A stretch of DNA of 64,000 nt from Chryseobacterium sp. Leaf404 (lineage in GTDB: Bacteria > Bacteroidota > Bacteroidia > Flavobacteriales > Weeksellaceae): NCBI RefSeq assembly GCF_001424145.1, contig NZ_LMQM01000010.1, forward strand, positions 444,833 to 508,832, in the 5' to 3' direction. This document shows positions 9,269 through 17,253 of the stretch, in pieces (positions within the stretch are counted from its first letter, which is position 1; the number at the start of each line of letters is the position of its first letter). Below the pieces are notes generated by a model. That model saw nothing but the letters and a program-made list of their open reading frames with translations, made no database searches and was not told where the DNA came from. The position numbers and the translations under genes were made by a program.

Positions 9269-10051
9269 ATGAATAAACCTAACGATGAAAAAGAATTTTT
9301 AGAATGGATTAAAGGAGAGCTTGGATTTCACATTGATGATAAATATAAATACTATTTTAATACAGTTGTTAATAAAATAAAGAAAGATTTTGAGGATTCG
9401 GCATTTTGGACTAATTTAATCGGTAGATTAAGAGAATTGAACGATGAGTATTTATTGAGCAAGGGTGTGACCTTATTAATCCCTGAAAATATCCCAAAAA
9501 TATACACAAAATCCTTAGACTCCTTAATCATTAAGGCTTACAGAAAAAATATTCTAAATAATAAAAACTTTCCCGATGAACCTTTAGGTGGATGGATTAC
9601 TCCAGATAATTGGTTTGAAAAAGTTTCTGATATTATCAGAACAACAATTACCGTAAAATATCTGGATGGCGTTGAATTTATAATAAATAAATTAGCAGAT
9701 TTTTCGAAAGATAATAATTTGGAATTTGAGAGTTCTTTTGAAGCTCGTGAGGAAGGATATTATGCAGCTCATAGTAATTTACATTTTGAATTTGATATTC
9801 CAGATATTAGTTTTGCAGCTACTTCTAAAAAAATGAAAATAGAACTTCAAGTCACAACTCAAATTCAAGAAATAATTAAATCTTTATTACACAAACACTA
9901 TGAACAAAATAGAAAAAAGGAAAAACCTATTGATTATAAATGGCAATGGGATTATAAAAGTGAAGAATTTGTTCCAAATTATTTAGGTCATATTGTCCAT
10001 TATGTTGAAGGAATGATAATTGAAATTAGAGATAAAAAAGATAAAATATAA
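9269..10051 (+). CDS. RelA/SpoT-domain protein, small alarmone synthetase-like (candidate toxSAS)
   Basis: The 260-residue protein lacks a hydrolase domain and regulatory tails. It shows the synthetase motifs in order: an ATP-loop equivalent K81-S-L-D-S85-L-I-I-K89 followed by R92; the metal/substrate segment D121-I-I-R124; the GTP-stacking tyrosine in GYYAAH (Y164, H168); and the catalytic glutamate in IELQVTT (E192), followed by a helix with H208. The core therefore looks intact. About 25 residues (FPDEPLGGWITPDNWF region) are inserted between the first two motifs. Single-domain synthetases make (p)ppGpp or related alarmones; some pyrophosphorylate tRNA as toxins. The coupled downstream gene, the very AT-rich DNA and the isolated position support a toxin-antitoxin or defence reading, which remains inference. 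A housekeeping SAS is the alternative. Confidence 0.75.
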   Translation: MNKPNDEKEFLEWIKGELGFHIDDKYKYYFNTVVNKIKKDFEDSAFWTNLIGRLRELNDEYLLSKGVTLLIPENIPKIYTKSLDSLIIKAYRKNILNNKNFPDEPLGGWITPDNWFEKVSDIIRTTITVKYLDGVEFIINKLADFSKDNNLEFESSFEAREEGYYAAHSNLHFEFDIPDISFAATSKKMKIELQVTTQIQEIIKSLLHKHYEQNRKKEKPIDYKWQWDYKSEEFVPNYLGHIVHYVEGMIIEIRDKKDKI

Positions 10052-10053
10052 CA

Positions 10054-10500
10054 ATGAGTAAAATAGTTAGTGATTATTTAGAAAATTTGCCATTTACAAA
10101 AGTATTAAAGGATAGAGTTAATCATATATTAGAATTAAATTTAAAAGTTTTTGAATTTGAATTGGAAGATATATTAATTTCGGAATACAAAAATCAAGAG
10201 GGGGTAAACATATACACATCTCTATGGATATTTACTGAAGAGTTTAGTATAGAATGTAAGAATTTCCTTTACACATATGATTTTGATTTAACTCCTATGA
10301 GCAAGGGAATTAATTATTGTTCAATTTCATTTGAAAACTATAACTTAGAGGAGACTAATGATGGTTCAAAAGTAAATATAAGCGCTCAGTTTTCCGATGC
10401 TGTACATGGTAGTATTGTTGCAACGGGTATAAATTGTAAATATGCATATAATATATATAAAAAATATTTCATACCTGCATTAAAGAAAAAATGTTCATAA
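10054..10500 (+). CDS. Unknown protein coupled to the RelA/SpoT-domain gene (candidate antitoxin/immunity)
   Basis: I do not recognise this 148-residue protein. It has no signal peptide, membrane segment, DNA-binding helix-turn-helix or zinc-binding cysteine set. An N-terminal helix is followed by alternating strands, with a basic end (IPALKKKCS). It starts 2 bp after the stop of the alarmone-synthetase-like gene and shares its very low GC content, so the two are almost surely co-transcribed and were probably acquired together. In toxSAS systems the neighbour neutralises the toxin, so an antitoxin role is the simplest proposal. A partner or effector role is equally open. Confidence 0.6.
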   Translation: MSKIVSDYLENLPFTKVLKDRVNHILELNLKVFEFELEDILISEYKNQEGVNIYTSLWIFTEEFSIECKNFLYTYDFDLTPMSKGINYCSISFENYNLEETNDGSKVNISAQFSDAVHGSIVATGINCKYAYNIYKKYFIPALKKKCS

Positions 10501-10586
10501 ATCTTACGCAAGGCTTTAGAAAAATTAATATTTGATTGCATAACAAAATAGAAACTTTGCTTCGCTTTTAGAGGGGTAAGTTTAGC

Positions 10587-10613
10587 AAAAACCTGCCCAC
10601 CAGCAGGTTTTTT
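10587..10613 (+). terminator. Terminator after the alarmone-synthetase pair
   Basis: The 10-bp perfect stem (AAAAACCTGC at 10587-10596, GCAGGTTTTT at 10603-10612) has a 6-nt loop and ends in a T run. Confidence 0.8.
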
Positions 10614-10658
10614 GCTTATCCAAAATATACTCCCTAAATTAGCATCAAACACCACAAC

Positions 10659-11045
10659 ATGAAAAACTTCAAAACATCCTTCTTTTTCCTGAAACTTCCC
10701 ATGGCGATTTCGCTTTTGGGACACGGTTTGGTAAGAATTCCCAAGCTTGCAGAATTCAGTAATGGCATGATGAAAAGTTTGGAGAAATCTGCAATTCCGG
10801 ATGTGCTTATTTTGCCGTTCAGCTATGTATTGCCTTTTGTGGAAGCCTTACTCGGAATAATTTTGCTGACTGGTTTTCAGACAAAATATACGCTGTACGC
10901 GGCAATTACACTGATGAGCATTCTGATTCTGGGAAGCAGTTCTGTTGAAAACTGGTCGGCAATTGAAGCGCAACTGCTGCATTCATTCTATCTTTTCGGG
11001 CTGTTCTGGTTTTATACAAAATACAGTTCTGAGAATAAAGTTTAA
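10659..11045 (+). CDS. DoxX family membrane protein
   Basis: The 128-residue protein has about four hydrophobic segments and the N-terminal GHGLVRIPKL stretch typical of DoxX-like small membrane proteins. Members are often tied to quinone or thiol redox balance, but a biochemical role here is not shown. It is clearly a paralogue of the product at 14445-14840: the two share the N-terminal region and the block SILILGSSSVENWSAIEAQ. It stands alone between two hairpins, after the AT-rich gene pair and convergent with the acetyltransferase gene. Confidence 0.8.
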   Translation: MKNFKTSFFFLKLPMAISLLGHGLVRIPKLAEFSNGMMKSLEKSAIPDVLILPFSYVLPFVEALLGIILLTGFQTKYTLYAAITLMSILILGSSSVENWSAIEAQLLHSFYLFGLFWFYTKYSSENKV

Positions 11046-11061
11046 ATGAAAATCTACAAAA

Positions 11062-11096
11062 AAACCTTGTCAGGGTTTCAAACCCTTACAAGGTTT
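11062..11096. terminator. Long hairpin between convergent genes
   Basis: AAACCTTGT (11062-11070) pairs with ACAAGGTTT (11088-11096), and AGGGTTT (11072-11078) with AAACCCT (11080-11086). One mismatch and a 1-nt loop interrupt it. As it lies between the DoxX gene and the convergent acetyltransferase gene, it probably ends transcription from both. Confidence 0.6.
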
Positions 11097-11129
11097 GGTG
11101 ATAGCTATCAAAATTAAAAAATCCCAAAT

Positions 11130-11756
11130 TTACTTGTTCAGCTCCTCCTGAAAAGTCTCAAAATACTTCGCCAGATCAATACCATCCGCCAAACCGTGAT
11201 GCGCTTCGATGGAAACAGGCATTATCTTTTTCCCGTCACGCTCGCTGAATTTTCCAAAAGCTATTTTGGGAATGCATTCTTTAGGATCAAAATCGGTAGG
11301 ATGCAGAATCGACGTGAAAGAATTCCACGGAATTGTGGTGTGTCTGATGTGATTGGGTGGTAAAACTTCATTTTTTATTCCCAGACCTTTCGTGTTCTGA
11401 ACCGTTGTTATCTGCTCCTGCAAACGCTCGTTAAAAGTGTAAAAATCATCGGAAAATTCAAAGTATGAAAAACCGAAAGTGCCGTCTGCCTTGCCAATTG
11501 TACTTCCTACGTGAACGGTATCGTACAAAGCAATCTTATCGTCTACAATTCTGAGTTTTAAGGCATCTACCTTATTAATGGCGACCATCGATTTGTAAAG
11601 GTAATAAGCGAAAAAAGAATATCCGTTTTTCTTCGCATTGTCGTAAGCAATTGTACAGTCAACCTCTGTGGTGAAACCAAAGTACGGACTTTTTAATGAT
11701 GAGAAAAATTCAAAATGTTCTTTTCTGTTCCAGTTTTCAAAATCGATGATCTTCAT
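11130..11756 (-). CDS. Chloramphenicol acetyltransferase-like (CatA fold) acyltransferase
   Basis: The 208-residue protein has the trimeric CAT signature near its C-terminus: EAHHGLADGIDL, where the second histidine of HHxxxDG is the catalytic base. An N-terminal FENWNRKEHFEFF block is also typical of CAT. The length is normal. CAT enzymes transfer acetyl from acetyl-CoA to the chloramphenicol 3-hydroxyl, but many chromosomal homologues in flavobacteria have unknown acceptors. The canonical motif is HHxxCDGFH; here Ala replaces Cys and Ile replaces Phe. I would not predict resistance from this alone. The gene is a single unit on the minus strand. Confidence 0.82.
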   Translation of the reverse strand: MKIIDFENWNRKEHFEFFSSLKSPYFGFTTEVDCTIAYDNAKKNGYSFFAYYLYKSMVAINKVDALKLRIVDDKIALYDTVHVGSTIGKADGTFGFSYFEFSDDFYTFNERLQEQITTVQNTKGLGIKNEVLPPNHIRHTTIPWNSFTSILHPTDFDPKECIPKIAFGKFSERDGKKIMPVSIEAHHGLADGIDLAKYFETFQEELNK

Positions 11757-12091
11757 GAAATTCTTTTTTGCAAATTTCCGTAAGATTTATTGATTGTGGA
11801 AATGAAAGTTCAGATAAATACAACGTAACAAATCATATTCAGTGGAGGAAGTATGTGACAAATGCCTTCATCAATTAGATTTAATTGTTCGACTATTAAT
11901 TTCTGAACTTCAGCCTTCATTTATGTTTATAAATTTTCTACCTGATAAACCCTAAATTTTGAATAAAAGAGATTTCGCAAATGGAAAGTTGAAAAAATTA
12001 TGTTAAAATTGAATAAACCGGAGCTGTAATAATGGGGATGGTCTGGTAAATGCTGTAAATACAGGCAAACACCACACAAAAATATTAGAAA
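11757..12091. other. 335-bp divergent intergenic region
   Basis: This region separates the acetyltransferase gene from the oxidoreductase operon. It is AT-rich and must hold both promoters. I see no exact TAnnTTTG box; the nearest match is TAAATTTTG, one T too long, near 11953. No repeats or ORFs of note. Confidence 0.5.
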
Positions 12092-13213
12092 ATGGAAAGA
12101 CGAACTTTCTTGAAAAACAGCGGACTTGCTGCTGCAGGATTAATGGCATCCAGCGCTGCACCTGCGTTTGCCTCACAATTATCAAGCAGAAATACAATGG
12201 GACAATTTGAAAATAGCGGTTTGGGTAAAAGATTCAGACCGAAATATAAATCAGGTTTTGGCGGTGTCGCCTTGGGAAACGGTTTTAATGTCAATCCCGA
12301 TATCGAATGTCTGCAATCTATGGAAGCTGCATGGAATGCAGGTGTACGTTATTTTGATACTTCGCCGTGGTATGGTTTGGGAATCAGCGAACATCGCATG
12401 GGAATGTTTCTGAAAGATAAAAAACGGGATGATTTCACGCTTTCAACAAAGATCGGCAGAATTCTGAAACCTTATGACGACTTCAAACTTGATGCACTTT
12501 GGAAAGGAAAACTCAACTTCTCATACGAATACGACTACTCCGCTGCCGGTGTGAGAAAAAGTGTGGAAGACAGCCTCCACCGCCTCGGACTGGCTTCTCT
12601 GGACATTGTTTTCATCCACGATCTTTCTCCGGATAATAAGGATATGAAGGGTGACTGGGTAAAATATTTTGATATCGCCGCCAAAGGTGCAATGCCGGAA
12701 CTGATTAAAATGCGCGAGGAAGGCCTGATCAAAGGCTGGGGATTTGGTGTCAACACCATCGAGCCGATTTTAAAAGCGATGGAAGTTTCAGATCCTGATA
12801 TTTTCCTGTCTGCATGTCAGTATTCCTTGATTGAGCATAAGGCTGATTTAAATAAAGTCTTTCCAAAAGCTGCTGAAAAAGACATTTCGATTGTTGTTGG
12901 AGCTCCTCTGTGCGCGGGTTTTCTTTCAGGTAAAGACCGATATTTATACAATGGCGATTTTCCGGCTGGCGTGAAAGAAAAACTGACGGCTTTACAGCAT
13001 GTTGCCAACAATCATAAAGTGAATCTCCGCACGGCAGCGCTTCAGTTTGCAGGGGCTCCAGACGTGGTTTCGGGAGTGATTCCGGGAGCGCATACCGTGA
13101 AACAGGCTCAGGAAAATGCAGCATCATTTAATGAAAAAATTCCTGCGGGTTTTTGGGCAGAATTGAAAAAGGAAAAATTAATTGAAGAAAACGCTCCAAT
13201 ACCAAAAGCTTAA
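12092..13213 (+). CDS. Tat-exported aldo/keto reductase
   Basis: The 373-residue protein begins with a twin-arginine signal (MERRTFLKNSG, a hydrophobic alanine-rich stretch, then APAFA), so it is probably exported folded with its cofactor. The mature part is an aldo/keto reductase barrel. YFDTSPWYGLG carries the catalytic Asp and Tyr, STKIGR the lysine, and IVFIHDL the histidine. The arrangement with a long insertion resembles the group of L-fucose/galactose dehydrogenase-like AKRs, which oxidise sugars to lactones; the substrate here is unknown. It opens a unit of seven closely spaced genes reaching to 15941. Confidence 0.85.
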   Translation: MERRTFLKNSGLAAAGLMASSAAPAFASQLSSRNTMGQFENSGLGKRFRPKYKSGFGGVALGNGFNVNPDIECLQSMEAAWNAGVRYFDTSPWYGLGISEHRMGMFLKDKKRDDFTLSTKIGRILKPYDDFKLDALWKGKLNFSYEYDYSAAGVRKSVEDSLHRLGLASLDIVFIHDLSPDNKDMKGDWVKYFDIAAKGAMPELIKMREEGLIKGWGFGVNTIEPILKAMEVSDPDIFLSACQYSLIEHKADLNKVFPKAAEKDISIVVGAPLCAGFLSGKDRYLYNGDFPAGVKEKLTALQHVANNHKVNLRTAALQFAGAPDVVSGVIPGAHTVKQAQENAASFNEKIPAGFWAELKKEKLIEENAPIPKA

Positions 13214-13215
13214 TT

Positions 13216-13506
13216 ATGGAAAAAAGAATTAACAAATACCATATTGATCTGAAAGAATTAGAATTAATAGATGGCTCGATGGCCGGCAAAAATCTTTCTT
13301 TTGAGTTTGAAAACCATGATGATCTTTTTAAAATTTTCTATTTAATAAAAAATAAAAATCTCTTTGAAGATGAAAAAACGTCTCTTGAATTTACATTAGG
13401 TTTAAAATTATTTACAGAAGTTTTAATTAAAAATAAAAATCATCCGCTGTTTGAAGATTTAAGTCCGGCAATTTCAGAATTCATGAAAAAACTTAAAAGT
13501 TATTAA
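13216..13506 (+). CDS. DUF3861 family small protein
   Basis: The 96-residue soluble protein contains the family pattern ENHDDLF, then GLKLFTEVLI, then a terminal FMKKLKSY, as in DUF3861 proteins of similar length. Their function is unknown. It starts 2 bp after the aldo/keto reductase stop and ends 15 bp before the dehydrogenase, so it is an internal gene of the oxidoreductase operon. Confidence 0.75.
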   Translation: MEKRINKYHIDLKELELIDGSMAGKNLSFEFENHDDLFKIFYLIKNKNLFEDEKTSLEFTLGLKLFTEVLIKNKNHPLFEDLSPAISEFMKKLKSY

Positions 13507-13521
13507 TTTAGACAGTAGAAT

Positions 13522-14376
13522 ATGAGCACAGAAAAAATAGGCTTCATCGGGTTAGGAAATATGGGACATCCGATGGCAAAAAACATTGAAAAAGCAGGAT
13601 TTCCATTAACTGTTTACAACAGAACTGCGGAGAAAGCAGACGAGTTTAAAGCTGAGTCAAAAGTAGCTGATGACGTGAAAGAACTGGTGGAAAACAGTGA
13701 TATTATTTTCACAATGCTGACTAATGATGAAGCGGCAAAGGATGTTTACAGACAGATTTTAGAACTGGATATTTCGGAGAAACTCTTTATTGATATGAGT
13801 ACAGTTTCGCCGGAAGCCAGTGGAAAAATTGCCGATGCGCTGAAAATTAAGGAAGCTTCATTTCTGGATGCTCCGGTTGCCGGAAGTACAAAACCTGCTG
13901 CTGAAGGCACTTTAATTTTCATGGTTGGCGGCGAAGACAAAGATGTTGAAAGAGCTACGCCTTATTTGGAAAAACTCGGAAAGCAGATCAAACATTTAGG
14001 AAAAAACGGAAAAGGTCTGGCAGCAAAACTGTCAGTTAATTATTTTATATCGACATTGTATCAGGGCTTGGCAGAAACGATTCTGTTATCAGATCACTTG
14101 GGGATTGAAAGAAAAGACATGCTCGACATTATTAACGAAAGTGCCAGCGGAAGTGGAGCTACAAAAGTGAAAACGCCTTTGCTGATTGAAGACAATTACC
14201 AACCTGCATTTTCACTGGACTTAATGTTAAAAGACATTCTCCTCGCCAAAGATGCCGGCGCCGATTTCCCTCTTTCAAAAACTTTAATTGAAACCTATCA
14301 GTCAGCACAAAAAGAAGGCTTCGGAAAAGATGACGTCATTGGAATTATTAATTATTTAAAGAAGAACCGAGCTTAA
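13522..14376 (+). CDS. NAD(P)-dependent oxidoreductase, 3-hydroxyisobutyrate dehydrogenase family
   Basis: The 284-residue protein opens with the Rossmann motif GFIGLGNMGHPMAKNI. It also shows the beta-hydroxyacid dehydrogenase substrate segment FLDAPVAGSTKPAAEGTL and the catalytic-lysine helix GLAAKLSVN (around residue 170). The C-terminal helical dimerisation domain is complete. The family includes 3-hydroxyisobutyrate dehydrogenase and succinic semialdehyde (glyoxylate) reductases, all cytoplasmic. The substrate cannot be decided. It lies in the seven-gene unit between the DUF3861 and DoxX genes. Confidence 0.88.
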   Translation: MSTEKIGFIGLGNMGHPMAKNIEKAGFPLTVYNRTAEKADEFKAESKVADDVKELVENSDIIFTMLTNDEAAKDVYRQILELDISEKLFIDMSTVSPEASGKIADALKIKEASFLDAPVAGSTKPAAEGTLIFMVGGEDKDVERATPYLEKLGKQIKHLGKNGKGLAAKLSVNYFISTLYQGLAETILLSDHLGIERKDMLDIINESASGSGATKVKTPLLIEDNYQPAFSLDLMLKDILLAKDAGADFPLSKTLIETYQSAQKEGFGKDDVIGIINYLKKNRA

Positions 14377-14444
14377 ATATATTTTAAAAGAACCATACAA
14401 ACTTCCCGCTCCCATCTACATCTCCAAAAACCCAACCAAAAACT

Positions 14445-14840
14445 ATGAAAGACTTTAAAACCCTATTTTTCTTCCTCAGACTTCCCATTGCCATTTCTTT
14501 GGCAGGCCACGGATTGGTAAGAATTCCAAAACTGCAGGCTTTTACCGAAGGAATGATAAAATCTATGGAGAAATCAGTTATTCCTGAAATATTAATCACA
14601 CCTTTCGGATACCTGTTGCCTTTTTTAGAAGCGATTCTGGGAGTTGTGCTGTTGATTGGTTTTAAACCGAAACCGACAATCTACGCATCATTTGCCCTGA
14701 TGAGCATTCTGATTTTGGGTAGCAGCTCCGTTGAAAACTGGTCGGCCATAGAAGCACAGATACTCCACTGTCTGTACCTGTTTGCGCTGTTGTGGTTTTA
14801 TCTTAAATACAGTTTAGAAGAACATCAATCAATAATTTAA
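14445..14840 (+). CDS. DoxX family membrane protein (paralogue)
   Basis: This 131-residue protein with about four membrane segments is clearly the paralogue of the product at 10659-11045. They share GHGLVRIPKL at the N-terminus and SILILGSSSVENWSAIEAQ in the second half. It begins 68 bp after the dehydrogenase and ends 5 bp before the PPC-domain gene, so it belongs to the operon. The C-terminus is slightly longer than in the other copy. Confidence 0.8.
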   Translation: MKDFKTLFFFLRLPIAISLAGHGLVRIPKLQAFTEGMIKSMEKSVIPEILITPFGYLLPFLEAILGVVLLIGFKPKPTIYASFALMSILILGSSSVENWSAIEAQILHCLYLFALLWFYLKYSLEEHQSII

Positions 14841-14845
14841 TTAAT

Positions 14846-15316
14846 ATGACCGAAAGAATTTTAGAAGGCGAATTGTGGACCGCCAAAAAGATTAAAAACA
14901 ATTATATCGTCAGCATTAAAGATCAATCGAGCATCGTACAGGCGTTGAATGATTTTATATTAAATCAGAATATCAAATCCGGTCAGGTGACGGGAATCGG
15001 CGCAGTGAGTGAAGCGACGCTGAGATTTTTCGATTTTACCACAAAAAATTACGTCGATAAAAAATTCGACGAACAGATGGAAGTGACCAATATTTCCGGA
15101 AATGTTTCAGTGACAGAAGACAAACCGTTGCTACACCTGCACATTACTTTGGGAAGGCAGGATTATTCAGCGATTGCGGGACATTTGCAGGATGCAAAGA
15201 TTCGTGGAGCCGGAGAATTTTTCTTTTATCCAATGGAAATCCCTGTTTTTAAAACCAAAAATGAAGACATTGGAATCAATCTCTATGATTTCGAAAAGTC
15301 TGATGATCAGTTTTAA
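14846..15316 (+). CDS. PPC (DUF296) domain protein
   Basis: The 156-residue protein is almost entirely a PPC/DUF296 domain. It shows a VTGIGAVSEATLRFFD strand region and the trimer-core LHLHITLGRQDYSAIAGHL with conserved histidines. In plants this domain is fused to AT-hooks and binds DNA. Bacterial stand-alone members have no AT-hook and their role is unclear; some bind metal. Here there is no basic DNA-binding extension, so 'DNA-binding' would be only a label. It is tightly packed between the DoxX and Crp/Fnr genes. Confidence 0.82.
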   Translation: MTERILEGELWTAKKIKNNYIVSIKDQSSIVQALNDFILNQNIKSGQVTGIGAVSEATLRFFDFTTKNYVDKKFDEQMEVTNISGNVSVTEDKPLLHLHITLGRQDYSAIAGHLQDAKIRGAGEFFFYPMEIPVFKTKNEDIGINLYDFEKSDDQF

Positions 15317-15332
15317 TTTTTAAATTGCCTGA

Positions 15333-15941
15333 ATGTTTGATATTCTGATTTCTCATATTCAAAATAAAGTACGTTTAACCGAAGCGGAAAAGAAAGATTT
15401 ACAGTCGTTCTTTTCAGCGAAAAATCTGAAGCGAAAAGAGTTTCTGCTGCAGGAAGGTGAAGTCTGCACACATCTTTCCTTCGTGAGCAAAGGCTTACTG
15501 AAATCGTATTTTGAGGATGAAAAAGGCGGTGAAAACATCAATATGTTTGCGTTTGAAGGCTGGTGGATTTCAGATTTTAAAAGTTTTATCAGTCAGGAAA
15601 AAGCAGTTTTGAATATTGATGCCGTCGAAGAAACAGAATTGCTCATCATCACTCTCAATGATTATGAAAACTTAATGCTGAAAATTCCTGTGATGGACAG
15701 ATATTTCAGGATTTTATATCAAAACAGTCTGGTTACGAAAGATTACCGTTTGATTGCTTCCAACAGCTTTACTGCCGAAGAAAAATACCTTGAATTTTCT
15801 AAAAAAAATCCGGAAGTCATTAAAAGAATTCCGCATAATCTGATTGCTTCATTCTTGGGTTTAGCTCCTGAAACCGTCAGCAGAATCCGTAAAAAACTTC
15901 TGTTAAAAAAACCAACTTTAAATTTAAATCCTGAATATTAA
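15333..15941 (+). CDS. Crp/Fnr family transcriptional regulator
   Basis: The 202-residue protein has an N-terminal cyclic-nucleotide-binding-like barrel (LLQEGEVCTHLSFVSKGLL) and a dimer helix. The C-terminal winged helix has the recognition helix PETVSRIRKKL. The E-x-x-S-R arrangement is that of FNR and related regulators that bind TGAT-type half-sites. It lacks an N-terminal iron-sulphur cysteine set, so it does not sense oxygen as E. coli FNR does. It is the last gene of the operon from 12092. A box with FNR-type symmetry lies 23 bp after its stop, in front of the PRISE reductase gene, which makes that gene a candidate target. Confidence 0.85.
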   Translation: MFDILISHIQNKVRLTEAEKKDLQSFFSAKNLKRKEFLLQEGEVCTHLSFVSKGLLKSYFEDEKGGENINMFAFEGWWISDFKSFISQEKAVLNIDAVEETELLIITLNDYENLMLKIPVMDRYFRILYQNSLVTKDYRLIASNSFTAEEKYLEFSKKNPEVIKRIPHNLIASFLGLAPETVSRIRKKLLLKKPTLNLNPEY

Positions 15942-15963
15942 ATTTTAAACTCGTCGCAACTCA

Positions 15964-15975
15964 TGACCTAGATCA
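15964..15975 (+). promoter_or_regulatory. FNR-like operator upstream of PRISE reductase gene
   Basis: TGACCTAGATCA is a near-perfect 12-bp palindrome of the form TGAY-N4-ATCA. Its centre lies 33 bp before the centre of the -7 box at 15999. That equals about -40 from the expected start site, the position of a class II activator, and there is no clear -33 element. It lies directly after a Crp/Fnr gene. Confidence 0.5.
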
Positions 15976-15998
15976 AGTGCTTTCGCTTTTCATCATTC

Positions 15999-16006
15999 TA
16001 AATTTG
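15999..16006 (+). promoter_or_regulatory. -7 box of PRISE reductase gene
   Basis: TAAATTTG matches TAnnTTTG exactly, 18 bp before the ATG at 16025. The -33 element is missing, and the FNR-like palindrome sits at the activator position instead. Confidence 0.6.
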
Positions 16007-16024
16007 TAGAAGAAATTTTACATA

Positions 16025-17101
16025 ATGGAAAACAATAAAAACATAGCATTAGTCGTTGGTGCCACCGGAATTACGGGAAGCAATCTTGCCAATGAACTTA
16101 TTTCCCAAGGCTGGACTACTTACGGAATCTCCCGAAATACCAACAGTACTATTGAAGGATTAATTTCTGTGAAAGCAGATCTATTAGACATTGAAAGTTT
16201 AGAAACGGCTTTGGAAAACATCGCTCCCACCCACGTATTTTTCACAACGTGGATGCGAAATGATACTGAAGAAGAAAATATCAGAATCAACAGTACTTTG
16301 GTAAGAAATCTACTGAATGTTTTATCTCCAAAAAAATCGGTTCAGCACGTAGCTTTGGTTACGGGTTTAAAGCATTATTTAGGACCGTTTGAAGCGTATG
16401 CAAAAGAAGGAAAATTGCCAATTACACCTGTAAGAGAAGAACATCCAAGACTTCCATTGCCCAATTTTTATTACGCTCAGGAAGATGAAGTTTACGCCGC
16501 TTCTGAACGGGATGGTTTCACCTGGAGCATTCACCGGCCTCACACGGTCATTGGATACGCCGTCGGAAATTTAATGAATATGGCTTCTACGCTCGCAGTT
16601 TACGCAAGTATTTGTAAAGAAACGGGCAGAAAATTTATATGGCCCGGCTCAGATGCTCAATGGAATGGAATTTCTGATGTAACAGATGCACGGATGTTAG
16701 CAAAACAATTGGTTTGGGCATCCGTTACTGATAAAGCAAAAAATACTGCTTTTAATATTACAAATGGTGATGTATTCCGCTGGAACTGGCTGTGGTACAG
16801 ACTCGCAGATTATTTTGGAATTGAAGCATCAGGTTTTGAAAAAACTATAAAACCTTTAGAAAACGAAATGAAAAATGATAAGGATGTCTGGAAAAAAATC
16901 GCTGAAAAATATAATTTAAAAGAATACAGTTTAGAAAGATTATCTTCAGCCTGGCACACTGATCTGGATTTAGGAAGACCGCTTGAAGTGATGTGTGACA
17001 TGACAAACAGTAGAACTTTGGGATTCACAGAATATCAAAACACCGAAAAATCTTTCACAGACGTTTTCGACAGATTACGGACTGAAATGTTAATCCCTTA
17101 A
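16025..17101 (+). CDS. SDR family reductase, PRISE (progesterone 5-beta-reductase/iridoid synthase-like) type
   Basis: The 358-residue protein is an extended short-chain dehydrogenase with the NADP motif GATGITGSNL. The catalytic region is unlike classical YxxxK enzymes: VTGLKHYLGPFEAY supplies a lysine, and NFYYAQEDEV the tyrosine. Both are hallmarks of the PRISE group, as is IHRPHTVIGYAVGNLMN. PRISE enzymes reduce activated C=C bonds of enones with NADPH. The bacterial substrate is unknown; small enones or detoxification are plausible. The gene stands alone behind an FNR-like box and ends in a terminator. Confidence 0.85.
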   Translation: MENNKNIALVVGATGITGSNLANELISQGWTTYGISRNTNSTIEGLISVKADLLDIESLETALENIAPTHVFFTTWMRNDTEEENIRINSTLVRNLLNVLSPKKSVQHVALVTGLKHYLGPFEAYAKEGKLPITPVREEHPRLPLPNFYYAQEDEVYAASERDGFTWSIHRPHTVIGYAVGNLMNMASTLAVYASICKETGRKFIWPGSDAQWNGISDVTDARMLAKQLVWASVTDKAKNTAFNITNGDVFRWNWLWYRLADYFGIEASGFEKTIKPLENEMKNDKDVWKKIAEKYNLKEYSLERLSSAWHTDLDLGRPLEVMCDMTNSRTLGFTEYQNTEKSFTDVFDRLRTEMLIP

Positions 17102-17113
17102 ATTGATAAACTA

Positions 17114-17143
17114 AAGGAGTTGTTTCATTACAGCTTCTTTTTT
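17114..17143 (+). terminator. Terminator after PRISE reductase gene
   Basis: AAGGAGTTGT (17114-17123) pairs with ACAGCTTCTT (17130-17139) through 10 pairs, including two G-U, followed by a T run. Confidence 0.6.
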
Positions 17144-17253
17144 ATATGACTGATCTTAACTTCATTATCTTTCTATTATTCTAAAACAATTTATTGATAG
17201 AACTAAATTGGTTAGGTTTTTGAATATTCAGAAATACACTAATCATCGCGCTT

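Noticed and set aside
11130..11756. Calling the CAT-like gene an acquired chloramphenicol resistance gene
   Set aside because: The active-site region departs from the usual CAT sequence (HHGLADGID), there is no mobile element beside it, and base composition is that of the neighbours.
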